A stretch of 64,000 nt of DNA from Limnomonas spitsbergensis (taxonomy: Eukaryota; Chlorophyta; Chlorophyceae; Chlamydomonadales). Location of the stretch: assembly GCA_037349105.1 (NCBI GenBank), contig JAYJMM010000021.1, positions 1,054,001 to 1,118,000 of the forward strand. Reading direction: 5' to 3'. The translations under genes and the position numbers were made by a program. The notes below the pieces were generated by a model that made no database searches, was not told the DNA's origin, and was given only the letters and a program-made list of their open reading frames with translations. Within the stretch, counting starts at the first letter, position 1. The number at the start of each line of letters is the position of its first letter. Shown here one piece after another: positions 22,396 to 33,200 of the stretch.

Positions 22396-25300
22396 ACGGC
22401 AGCAACAACAGCAGCAGCAGCAACAGCAGCAACAACAGCAGCAGCAACAGCAGCAGCAATGGCAGCAATCGGAATCCCGCAGCTCAGATTTAGGGAGTGA
22501 CTTCGCAGACCTGAACCTAGGTAAGAAGGTGGGGGAGTGCCGTCAGCTTGCATGTTTCCATGCTGGCGTCAAGGGGGGGTCTCCTACTCTGCTCAGCTCC
22601 CACTGGCTTGATCGCACTGCGACTGGTACAGATTATTGTCCACCTACCAATTGGTGCCTCGAATGTGCCATGGCATCAATTTCGATACATCCCGGGAAAG
22701 CTGTCCCCACCCTCCCCCGGCCAGCACCTGGAGGCTGGGGACCAGAGAGGCCATGCTGTTACTCCTTTGACGCTGCCAAGGATAGGTCTTCTATTGCCCC
22801 TAGGAAGGAGTGAGGAGTCATGCAGCAGCAGCACTTCGTGCTTGGCAATGTTTCTTTTTTCGGCTACGAATCCTCCTTTGGCAGACCGCCCAGGGGCCGC
22901 CACGGGATCGATTGGGCCCAAACCTAGACCGGCCTACGGCTGGCAGCCAAAGCATCATGACTGGCCACAAATGGGGCCTCCGGCCAGAGGCCAGGATGTG
23001 GCTGCCATGTAGCTGAGTCGCGAAAAAGATACACTGGTAGTTGGGAATCAGAGGCGACATCCAGACATGTTCTCTCCAGCCTCACTCTCACTGACGCTGC
23101 CGCGGTTGGATCTGCATGCATAGGAAGGAGTGAGGAGTCCTGCAGCAGCAGCACCGGGCCCCCTAACTCAGTCCGTGCTCCCGAAGAGGGAGAGAGGCTC
23201 CAGAAGACCCCAATCTCTCTGCTGACATCGCAGCACGTTGCTGGGCCGCCGCGGGGGAGTGCCGGGGCGTCGGCGAGTGCTGCAGGAGGCGGGAGATCAG
23301 CGTCCTTGAACCCCCCAAACACCTCGTCCACCAAGCTGGCTGGCCCCCTGATCGCGGACCACCTGCTGGATCGCCTGGGCAATTGCAGTCCCAAGCAGTG
23401 GCCTGCCAGCAACAGCAACACCATGAACCGTGCAGACGCAGCGCTCTCGCACCGTAATGATCCCTCAGCGCTGTCTGGGGGGCCTGAGGACAGCCGTGCG
23501 CGGCAGGCCTTGCAGACCTCATCATCGGACCAGCAATCCACCGCCGGGCAGCTCACCAGGTGGATTGGGCCGCCGTGCTGGTTGCCTGCAGGGGGCCTGT
23601 GGAGGGGACCATGAATGTATACATGGTGATCTACAGAGGTTGGGACGAATATAATGCGGCTCGTGCTATGCATGCTAGAAAACGGCCACACACCGAGGAA
23701 ATACGCTTACAAGCAACCCAGGGATCAAACCCTGCTCAAGGGTACACAAAATTGCGCCAAATCAAAGGTCAGGGCCTGTTTGCCTGAAATGAGTTTGTCT
23801 CTGCCAAGAGGGATGATCTTACTTTTTTTGTGCCACATGGCTTTTGTATACTGTAGGTTGCATTTGTGTGCATGCTGTACTTTTCTGATTGTATTTGCAT
23901 CTGCCCCGCACCAGTGGTTATTCTTTCGTGATTCAGCTACCTGTCAGCTACACTCCGGCCGGAAGCCCCAGTTGTGGCTAGCTGTGCTGTTGGGCCGCCG
24001 ACTGTAGGCTGGTCAAGGTTTTGTCCCAATCGGGCCTTTGGCGGCCGCTGGGCGGCCCTCTGAAGGCCGCCTTTTAGCTGAAAAAGAAACGCTGCCCCCC
24101 ACCTTTACCTGTAGGACTGTCGATCAGCACAGTGCAAGAGGTTACGTCCTACGGCAGCAGGGCAGCTACCTGGAAGCTGCCATAGAGTACGACAGGGCGC
24201 TGGCTCTCGACCCCACTCACTTCAAGTCCTATTTCAACCGAGGATTTGTGCATGACAAGGTATTTGAGTTTGTTGTTAGGTACTGAATCTCTACCCATGT
24301 CTTGTGGCAAGCTTCATGCGGCAGCAGCGCCCCCTTCCCTCCCTCTCCCGAGTCCCGACTCATGCTAATTTCTTCCCAGCCGGCTCGTGCGGTCGTGCCC
24401 CCCTCCCCACTGACCGCCCATACACTTCCCTCACTGACTTGCCATCCCTTCTGTCTACTGCCTGCCCATACCCTCTCCCCGCTGCCTGACGATACCTTCT
24501 CTCTGCTGCCTGCCCATGCCCCCTCCCCGCCGCCCTCCCATGCCCTCAGCTTGGAGACCATGCACGTGCCGCCCTAGACTACAGCAGTGCCCTAGAACTC
24601 CAGCCTGACAACAGCTTTGCCCACTACAACCGAGGCATTGCCAGGGAACGGCTCGGGGACTTTGCCGGGGCCGTCAAGGACTTCAGCCGATCCATCCAGC
24701 TGGATCCAACCTCCGCAGACAGCTACCACAACCGGGGATACTCGTACCGCCGAGCGGTGAGGCTGCAGCACCGCTTTGTTGCTTAAGTGCTTCAAAGGGC
24801 TGAGCTGTGAATACATTGGGGCCTCTGATCCTGGGATCAAAATCCAATGTTTTGTGACTAGGCGCTCCCTGGCTTATCTTTTGGCTGTTTTGGCCCAGAG
24901 GCTGAGAGGTGCCCATGAGTGATTCAAGCTCTCACCACTGAAAGTGAGATTGCTCATGCTACAATCATGCACCTATATCTCCATGCATTCACCTACATTT
25001 CGATGCATGCACCTGGATCTCCACTCAGGCACTTAGATCTTCATGCATGCACCTAGATCTCCACTCGAGCACTTAGATCTCTATGCATGCACCTAGATCT
25101 CCATTCAAACGCCTAGATCTCCTCGTTCCGTGCCCTGTCCATGAAAGGGACCAAGCATAACACCTGCGCTCACAGGGCATGTTGGAAGCTGCCATAACAG
25201 ACTACACACAAGCTCTCGCTTTGAACCCACATCACGGCCGCGCCTACTACAACCGCGGCTTCTGCTACGATGGGTTGAATTGCATGGACGAGGCGTTGCA

Positions 25301-28300
25301 GGTAAAGGAGGGGAGCCGGGGCGATGTGGGGCGATTGGGGGAAGGAAGGATCTAGGAGGTTGGTAATGATGGGGATGGGTGGCGAGCCGCCACCCATCCC
25401 CATCATTACCAACCTCATCCTAGATCCTTCCTTTCTTGCCACTGGCGTGGGAGGTATGAATGGTAGGATGCCCGGAGAGGTTGAAGGTAACTAGGTAAGA
25501 GAGGCGAGGGAGGGGGCTCTAGAGAGGCAGCACGGAAGCAGAGTGTTGGTATTGATTGGCAATTGGCATGCTAATGGCTGTGAGAAAGCATTGGTGAAGC
25601 AGCATGCCCCCCACCTCCCTGACTCCCTGGGCGCCCGCAGGTTGAGCATTGCCATCCCCAATGACGTGACCCTCCTATCTCAGACCCCTGTAAAGCTGTG
25701 AAACAGACCACTGGTGATGAAGTCCTTCCCTCCTGATCTCGGCCTGTACCGGTCCTGTACCGGTGTGGATGGTATACCCAGATGCCCTGTGTTTGATTTC
25801 ACAGGACTACACAACGTCCATAGAATTGGAGCCCGTGAACGTGTCTGCGCACCTCAGCCGCGGCAGCCTTCTACAGCGACTGGGCAGGTGGGTGCCCTTG
25901 CCAGCCAGCCCACAGACCTGCTTATCTTTGCCTTGGCGGTTGCACTCCACGAGTAACGATAATGACCAACAGCAGCAGCGTGACCGCTGCCTCACACCTT
26001 CCCACCCTTGTGCCTCCCCTCTTGACACCCCGCTTTGGCACCCTGATCTGATTCCCATGCTCCCCCTCTCCCAGCATATCCTCCTCCTGCTCGCAACCTG
26101 GCGCTCATCCTGACAGCAAGCAAGCTGCATCATGACACCCTGAATCCCTGATCCTGCTCCCTGGCCGAATGTGTTGTTCCGACAGGCTTCCGGAGGCTTT
26201 GCTGGACTTCTCCTTGGCCCTGCGGTACGACCCCAGCTGCGCCTCTGCTCTCAATGCACGTGGGGTCTTGTTGCAGGGCGTGGGGCGCACGGCAGAGGCG
26301 GCCCAGGACTTCGACAAGGCGGTACGCCTGTTGCCGGACAGCGCACCATACTTCAGGTGGGGAGCAGGGTAGTTGGCGCTGGGGTTGCGACACAGGCGGC
26401 TGGCGCCTTAACCCTGCAGGGCTATCTAGGGGCAGCCACAATTGACCATGCAACTAATTTAAACAAAATGATGCATGCTCAGCATGGCATTTACGGCTAA
26501 CTTTTGTCACGTTGCTACTGATATTCTTCCTGAGTTCCTGCTGGGTCCCTAATAAATCTGCCACCTCAGTGACATTTTTTAGTCAATGCTCAAGAATGAC
26601 GGTTACAAAAACATTGCAGCATTCAGCCCCTCAGCACGCAAGAATGAGTGGAAGGGAAGGATGCAATCAGCATATTGGACATTCTCATAAACAGAAATGT
26701 TGCGCCACGCTCCATGCACCAGGACATAAATCAAGCCCTCTTCACCCATGCGGCAGAATACATACTGAAAATGCAGGAAGTTCCTGATGGCAGAGGTGAT
26801 CAGCAGTCACCTTCGACGAGAGTGAATTTATGCGAGCTATAAACAGAAGCTTAAGACCAGACCAGTATGACATGCAAGGCTCATGGGTGGACAGTCACTG
26901 CACTTAAGTAGGACTATGATAAACCAGCCAATGCAGCATGGGAGTCTGTCAGACCCAACTGCAAGCGAACTTGCCATCTGACGGTTCACACCCAAGGAGA
27001 CAGAAGCCTCCCATCAAGGAGACAGGCTGTGAGGATTCACTTGTGTCTTTATTCCCCCTAATCCGCCTAGCGTCTGATGGCTTCCTTTACAAAAACCTCT
27101 TTTGAGGGGGAGAGCTGTTGTGGTAGGGAAGGCGCGTGGATTTTTGATGACATGAGTAGAGATGGTGAGGTGTGCTGCAGGCTTGTCTCACTGCCCTGCT
27201 GCCGAATCCCTGCCAGTGCTTGTGACAGTGCACGACACACTGAGTGAGAGCGCCACGCGGCCACCCCGGGGACAATGGGGACCAAGCCTTGACCTGCCGG
27301 TAGCCCAAGCACTCAAGCAGCAGGGCTTGCTGCTTCAAGCCCTGCTAGCCGTAGACTAGTTTGTAGCAGATGTGTAGCTGAGGCAGTGAGGACCTCTAAA
27401 ATAAACATTGCTCCCTGCTGGCAGAAATCGAGCCCAGTGCAGGCGGGCCCTGGACGACCTCCCGGGCAGCATTGCGGACTTCACACGAGCAATCCAACTG
27501 GACCCAAGTGACGTCGCGTCACATGTGCAAAGAGGACACAGGTGTGTGGGCGAGCTACTACTGCGGTCACGCTATCAATTATTTGTTAGATTGACCGGTA
27601 GTTGGGGGAGGGGGAGGGTAACTGGCTCTTGGTGTGATTGTGCAAGGCCGGCAATGTGCTTCCACCTGTGAAGCTGCGCCCTAGTTTGCTGTTCATTGAT
27701 GATACTGTTTATTTTAATTGGTCCCACAGCGTCAGTCTTTCACTCCTGACTGAGCTCTCACTTCTGCGGGCCTCCAAATTATGTCCCTGGCATGCAGTTT
27801 TCGGCGAGTAGGGGAGTTTGAGGCGGCCATCAAGGACTACTCGCTGGCCATGCAGCTCTCTGAGGACAAGACTCCCCTGTACAATCACAGGTGCGGTACT
27901 TTGGTTGCGAGCTTGTACAGAGCACGGCTCTGTTGCATGTGTGCTTGTATGGTGCCTCTGCTGGGATGAGGGGCGTAGGCATTTATGTCCCTCGTGCCAC
28001 CCAGGCGGTCGAACAAAGGGAACATGAAGTGTTGCTGCGATCCTGGGCAAGTCTTACTCATGCTTCTGTACCAGGACAGGGCTTTGCTTGGCACTTAAAA
28101 GGCATCCTTCATGCAGTGCGTTTTGCACCATTGATGATAGCATGCAACTCGTCCCTGTCCTGCCACAAGCCGTGTATACCGGTTTACGGGCACATGTCCC
28201 ATGCATCAAATGTGATGCTCTGATGGACTGTAAAAACTTCACAAAACTTCACAAGCCGACAATGTTATTTTGTTTCCTGCTGAAGTATGCTTCTCAAATG

Positions 28301-28871
28301 GCATGGCACACTCTTTTTTTTACGCAAGTTTGTGTTCCCCCTGGAGCTTCTTGTTGCGCCATGATCGGCTGCTACTCAGAATCTGTCAACGGCAACCACT
28401 GTGCATCCCATGGAGCCTTGATTGACATCAGCTTGTGCTTTCACTCCCAGGGCTTACTGCTATGCGAAGATAGGCTGCTACTCAGAGTCCGTCAACGACT
28501 ACAACTGCGTATTAGAGGCGGACCCAACCAACTCTCATGCGGTGTACAACAGGTGGGAGGAACATTTCATTTGGCTGTAGTCTGCCTATGGGTCCGGATT
28601 CCTCAATGATCATCGCCAAGTGTCGCAACATCTAAAATTGCAACATCTTAAATTGACACAATATTGGCAGCTGCCGCTGATTTGCGTTTTCAAGCTCCTG
28701 GGCGGAGTGGTCAACAACGAGATGGCAGCACAAGTGACAATGACATGTTTCCCTGGTATACCATGCTCGATACCAACCTCGTTAATTATTAATAAACATG
28801 CACTCATTGCTGTTTTTTGTCACAGGTCGTTTAGCTTGGAGAGGCTGGGTCTTTCTGACAAGGCTAGGTAG
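21347..28871 (+). CDS. Tetratricopeptide-repeat protein with polyglutamine tract (TTC6-like)
   Basis: Exons 21347-21512, 21627-21851, 22137-22520, 23124-23559, 24115-24259, 24550-24756, 25176-25301, 25805-25887, 26186-26356, 27425-27541, 27798-27890, 28451-28552 and 28826-28871 join in frame to 766 aa. TPR units stand before and after a low-complexity middle. The early ones include RADFEAVVTLKPNCSEAFYY and HAIEFFNHTLKLDP (residues about 60-125). From about 405 on there are at least nine in a row with the A..RG......A..D...AL.L.P pattern. Residues about 202-241 are almost pure Gln, and exon 4 (259-404) is Ser/Ala-rich and looks disordered. TPR proteins are binding scaffolds, so partners and location are unknown. 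The repeat style resembles TTC6-type proteins. Exon 4 was called from open frame and phase only. The last exon stops after one helix (SFSLERLGLSDKAR); the alternative is splicing at AG|GTAGCC (28868) to exons I could not find. Confidence 0.87.
21885..22075 (+). mobile_element. hAT-like MITE copy in TPR intron 2
   Basis: Contains gggccaattgggaccaaaac, cgcctacggtctgtgatcc, gcgcttgctgcaccaggcc and catgtagctga, ending ctaaaagaaacagtg (22061-22075), which mirrors the family terminus. The left end is approximate. Confidence 0.6.
22351..22470 (+). repeat. CAG/CAA repeat encoding polyglutamine
   Basis: About 120 bp of CAG and CAA codons in TPR exon 3, broken only by single CGG and TGG codons. The mixed CAG/CAA use suggests an old coding tract more than a pure slippage tract. 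Confidence 0.9.
22846..23036 (+). mobile_element. hAT-like MITE, complete copy with degraded 8-bp target duplication
   Basis: A 191-bp element in TPR intron 3. Left end CAATGTTTCTTTTTTCGGCT, right end reverse complement CAGTGTATCTTTTTCGCGAC. The flanks gtgcttgg (22838-22845) and gtagttgg (23037-23044) match at 6 of 8 bases. The interior carries aacctagaccggcctacggc and ctccggccagaggccagg. Confidence 0.75.
23640..23790 (+). mobile_element. SINE-like sequence, second copy
   Basis: A T-arm-like cagggatcaaaccctgctc is followed by a block (aaaattgcgcc ... aaggtcagggcctg) similar to the downstream part of 15402-15455. It lies in TPR intron 4. Boundaries and family status are tentative. Confidence 0.35.
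23912..24094 (+). mobile_element. hAT-like MITE, complete copy with 8-bp target duplication
   Basis: A 183-bp element ending 20 bp before TPR exon 5. Left end CAGTGGTTATTCTTTCGTGA, right end reverse complement CAGCGTTTCTTTTTCAGCTA. The flanks ccccgcac (23904-23911) and ccccccac (24095-24102) match at 7 of 8 bases, the duplication length of hAT elements. Confidence 0.8.
24950..25130. repeat. Minisatellite, roughly 25/50-bp unit, TPR intron 6
   Basis: Repeats of 'atgcatgcacctagatctcc' alternating with 'actcgagcacttagatct', with substitutions. Confidence 0.8.
25341..25434. repeat. Near-perfect palindrome, arms over 40 bp, TPR intron 7
   Basis: gaaggaaggatctaggaggt ... gatgggtggcg is followed at once by its complement cgccacccatc ... 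cctagatccttccttt, with one small insertion. The loop is only a few bases. Confidence 0.85.
27250..27387 (+). mobile_element. hAT-like MITE copy in TPR intron 9
   Basis: Blocks gcggccaccccggggacaatg, agccttgacctgccggtagc, agcagcagggcttgctgctt and gtagcagatgtgtagctga. Ends are approximate. Confidence 0.55.
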
Positions 28872-30274
28872 CCTGCCTGCTGGTTAGAGCTGTTCAAACC
28901 TTCATTCGTGTCTCTGTCAATCTTCTTTGTATCCCATGTAGTCGTTTAGTTTTCCATAAATATGTACCTAGTTAGAGCAGGGATTTTAAATTTTCAATAC
29001 GGGAGTCATAATCGGCGTTGTTTTTACAGCGCATGACATACTGATGTGAACTCCTGTGCCTCACCAAAAAGTCAGGGCAGGCCCTCCACCATAGTATGTA
29101 CAAAAGAATGTATCACATTGCGGTGTTCAGCGTGTTTTTGCATGCATGTGCGCCATTTTTGCACACTGACACAGTTGCTGGTTTGTTAGCAAATAAAACA
29201 TTGGGGGGTACTGTACCGGTAGTACGTTTATCAAAGTGATTTCAAAAAAACACAAGTGAACTTTTGAGTCTAAACTAATTATGACAACTGTATTACCGAA
29301 CGGCCTGTTTTGGCGGGGAACGTGGGTGTTCACAATCAATCAATGAGCATAACATGAAAAGTACTAACCGAATGGAAAGTACATAGACATATCACATCAT
29401 CAATCCTATTAATTTTTGTCTACCGTAATGGTGATCAATAAATAAAAAATACGCATATTGCCAAGGGCACGAATGTTTGTTGGGGCCTTTCACTTACGGC
29501 AAACAAATAATCAATGACAAATAAGGAAAAGACGCATGAGTGGAGCATAATGCAGCATTCGAGTTACTGACCACTTGGTTCATGGATTGATTCATGCTAA
29601 TCACAAACAATGACACAATGTGCTATCATCCCCCATTGGGTCTGGTAAATTGGCCTGACAAATCCCTGGGCAAATTATGAACAAAATATCAATATGTCAA
29701 GGCTAAAAGGCCATCTGGTGGTTTATCTACTTTGCCTTACTGCTGGTCTAACATACATAAGGGACACCTGGTAGGACCTCCCGGGTGCACCCTTTAGGGG
29801 GCAGGGTTACGACTTCTGAGGTCTTTGGTGACCTTGGTCCACCTAAAAAGGGTTGACCAAGGGTTTCAAGGTGTTGTCAAATTGTGAAAGGGGGGATGGT
29901 TCATATTTTGCACTTTTAGTGTGACCAAAACATTCCGGCCACAACAACGGACTACATTGGTTGGACGTACCACCTGGGTGTACGTCTGCATCAAAGAGTT
30001 CCTGGTTGTGCGGACGCGGAAATCCGCCACGAGATTGTATCACAGTATTGTTTTGCAAGCGAGCACATGCAGGGATCCCAAGCGTGGCCCACAGGGAGAT
30101 GGATTTGGAGCATGGGGCAACGCATCCATACCAGGGCAGCATCGGAGAGCGGAGTGCCAAGGGGTACAGCTTTCGAAAGCCGGAAGTGGATGCCTCCAAG
30201 CTGTAAAACCAGCCCTCGGATATTTCCAGATCCCACTGCATGGCAGGCGTGTTGGGCAGCAGGTGTTGCACTGT
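28872..30274. other. Convergent intergenic region between the TPR and kinase genes
   Basis: The 3' regions of the two genes meet here. The left 0.9 kb looks more AT-rich than the genes around it. No TPR-like exon, gene or structured repeat was found, apart from scattered short motifs. Confidence 0.55.
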
Positions 30275-33200
30275 TCATGACGGCACCCCCACGCTGCCTT
30301 GCGCCTCGGACAAAAGGATAGTCGCACGGACAGGTGAAGCCCCGACGTCCTCCACCTCCTGCTCCTCCTCGCTGTCCTCGTTCTGACTCGAGGCATCAGT
30401 CCTGAAAGCCACAACGAGGAAAGCGCAAAATCATAGATCATGCTGACGGCAGGCCATGTACACATGGTGTTAGGAGGCGCATGCAGCGTCCTGTCGCTGG
30501 AGCCCAGTCACTCAATCCCTCTTGCCACGGACTCTCTCTCTACACAAAATAAGCATCTACAATCGCAAACCCAAGCGCCGTTACTCCCAAGAGACTCTTA
30601 TTCTAAAGCATGGATCCAGTGTTCCTGTACATAACGTCCAGTGGATCACATGTGATTGCCGCTGCGCCCGTGCAAGCACGGGAACGCCACTCACCTGCGG
30701 GATCGGGCCGCCGACGTGTAGCCAGTCTCCGTGGTGTGGCGCGACAATTCGCTCAGACTGCGCTCTAGCTTCCGCGAGCCCACAGCTCTGAGGGCCCTGC
30801 GCGCCGGGAGGCAGGGTAAAAGCGGACGCTTTGGGCAGGGTGCAGCGAACAAAGAAGCTCCGGTGCCAAACTGTCCACCGCTGTGGCTCTTCAGCCATAG
30901 TTGGTGTGTGAAGCGGTGAAAAGCTAGCATGTCACCCCTGCACCTTCCAAGCGCTGGATCAGGCTTTAAATAAGCCTCATCGTGCATCAGCCTCAACGTC
31001 ACCCAGGGCTGATTCTGTTGGTACCGAGTCTACCTTCAGCGGGCCGCCCTACAGGCCTACACACACCAAAGGTCTGATTGGGGCCAAACATCCAACAGTC
31101 TGCAGATACAGGCCCTAGCAGGATGGCCACACAGTTCTCGGCCAGAGGCCATCAGGCAGCTGCAATGTAGCTGAACAGACACTCAGACACGCACAAATGA
31201 GCAGTATCCTCACCTCCTCTCCGTGACCTCGCCCCATTCATCTTGAACTCCCGACCCAGGCTGCAGCGAGTCAATCGAGGACTCCACAGTCAGCGGAGCA
31301 GGCTTCTGGACAGAAAAGTTGAGGCCCTTGCGCCGAACAGGCCTGTCAGGGGCAGGGGACGACCTAGCAGTTTTCCGCATGGCCGATTTGGGCGGCGGCG
31401 ACGTGCGCGAGGCCACCGCTATCCTCTCGGCGGATGTGCGGGTTGCACTTGGCCTTGGATCTTCCCTCAGTCCATGAAGCCTGATTCGGGGTGCGACAGA
31501 CGGCGAGCCACTAGGGGATGCCTGAGGCTCTCGGAGCGCACCCGCGCCGGGCTCGACATCTTCTGGGGACTGGATCTTTACGGGCACCGGAACCACCACG
31601 GCCTTGGCGGCCGCATGGAGACCAGCCCTAGGCTTTGGCTTCGGCACGATCTCCTCGTACTCAACTTCCTCGTCGCTGTCCAGCCTGTTCGACACGCGCA
31701 CGGCCTTGGTGCGATACGACTTGCTGGCCTGAAGCGTTGTGGACGCAGACAGGTGCGGTACTGAAGATGAGGCATGAGCCATAGAAGACTTGCTGGTGCC
31801 TAGGTGGCCGATTCCGCTGCTCGAGGCCCTGTTAGAGACTGGCCGACAGACATTCTAAAAAAGAGGGGGGGGGGCGGCAAGAAGCATGAGTACATGACCG
31901 TCAATCCGTCATGACACAGTGGCGTGGCCCTCATATTCTAATATCCAACACTGCATGCCAGCATGATCTATACGTGTATTATTGTGGCTGCATCAAATAT
32001 CAAAAACACCTCTCTGTAGTCTGTACATCCCTATCAGGCGGTACATGAGGTATGCCTCCCTGAGGCACTTCTCTGTACTTCCCTACCAAGCAATACAAGA
32101 GGTCCAGCCTGATCCACCTTCCTGAGGCACTCATCTGTACTTATCCACAAAAAAGGACGAGAGGTCTGCCTTCCTGAGGCACTACTCTGTGCTGCTCTAT
32201 TAAACAGTACACAAGTTTGGATCCCCACAAGCACAACTCTCAACCAAGACAAAGCATTCATTTATCCATCCACTCACACACAACAACATAGACGTATGGT
32301 GCAGTGGTGCACCGTTCTCAACAGCTTTCCACAACAGCATATCCACCACAGCATATCCACTGCAGCATATCCAGGATCAGCGTAAGAGTAGCAGCCCACC
32401 TTGATCCAGCGGAAGCGCAAGAGCTGCCATGCGCTTGGCCTCAAGTGACTCTTTCGCATCAAGCAGCTGTACACAAACTCCTTGGCAAGGTCAGAGGCGT
32501 GCACCAAGAACAACGGTTGACCCGCACGCATGATGAGCTGCTCGGTCTCCTCCCTGAGGCAGATCCGACCAGGAGGGATATATAATTACACACAGGGTGT
32601 TAGATCTGCAGGGTGGCAGATCTGAATCCAACGCAGGCCAGCAGGGCAGGCAGGCTTGTGCAATACGCAGAGCATGACAAAATGGTAGCAGACGGTATAT
32701 GCCACAGATTTCAGCACATCCGCTGGGTGGACCCTCTGCTAAGAGCTGCTCGTAACCTTGGGTAGTTTGGTTCCGCAGCCTGCCACTCAAAGCCCCTGCG
32801 GCCTGCTCATCCCACACTGGACGTTTCCCACAGGCATTACCCATACTCACTTGTGACGTCGCGTGTAAGGTGGCACTCCGTTCAACAACTCGTAGGTCAG
32901 CACACCCAGGGCCCAGATATCTGTGGGAAGGGAGAATGGGGGTGCAGTTTAGGTCGGGCCAATGTTTAGTCACACTGTTGTCTCAATCTGCCCAGTGATG
33001 GCCCCCTCCCAGGCGCACACCCAGCGGCCGACCAAAGGTAGCCTGGCATGCCCTGAGACCATCCTTGGAGCGTGCTTTGAGGAGGACATCGACAAGAAGC
33101 AGACGAGGCGCTCCATGGAGCCACAACCTTGCACACAATGACGTGCCAGTGGTTTGACTGGGTCCAGTGGGCCTGTGTCTCACCTACTGCTACCGTGTAA

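Noticed and set aside
31243..31764. 173-codon plus-strand frame
   Set aside because: Antisense shadow of kinase exon 9, which splices and phases correctly.
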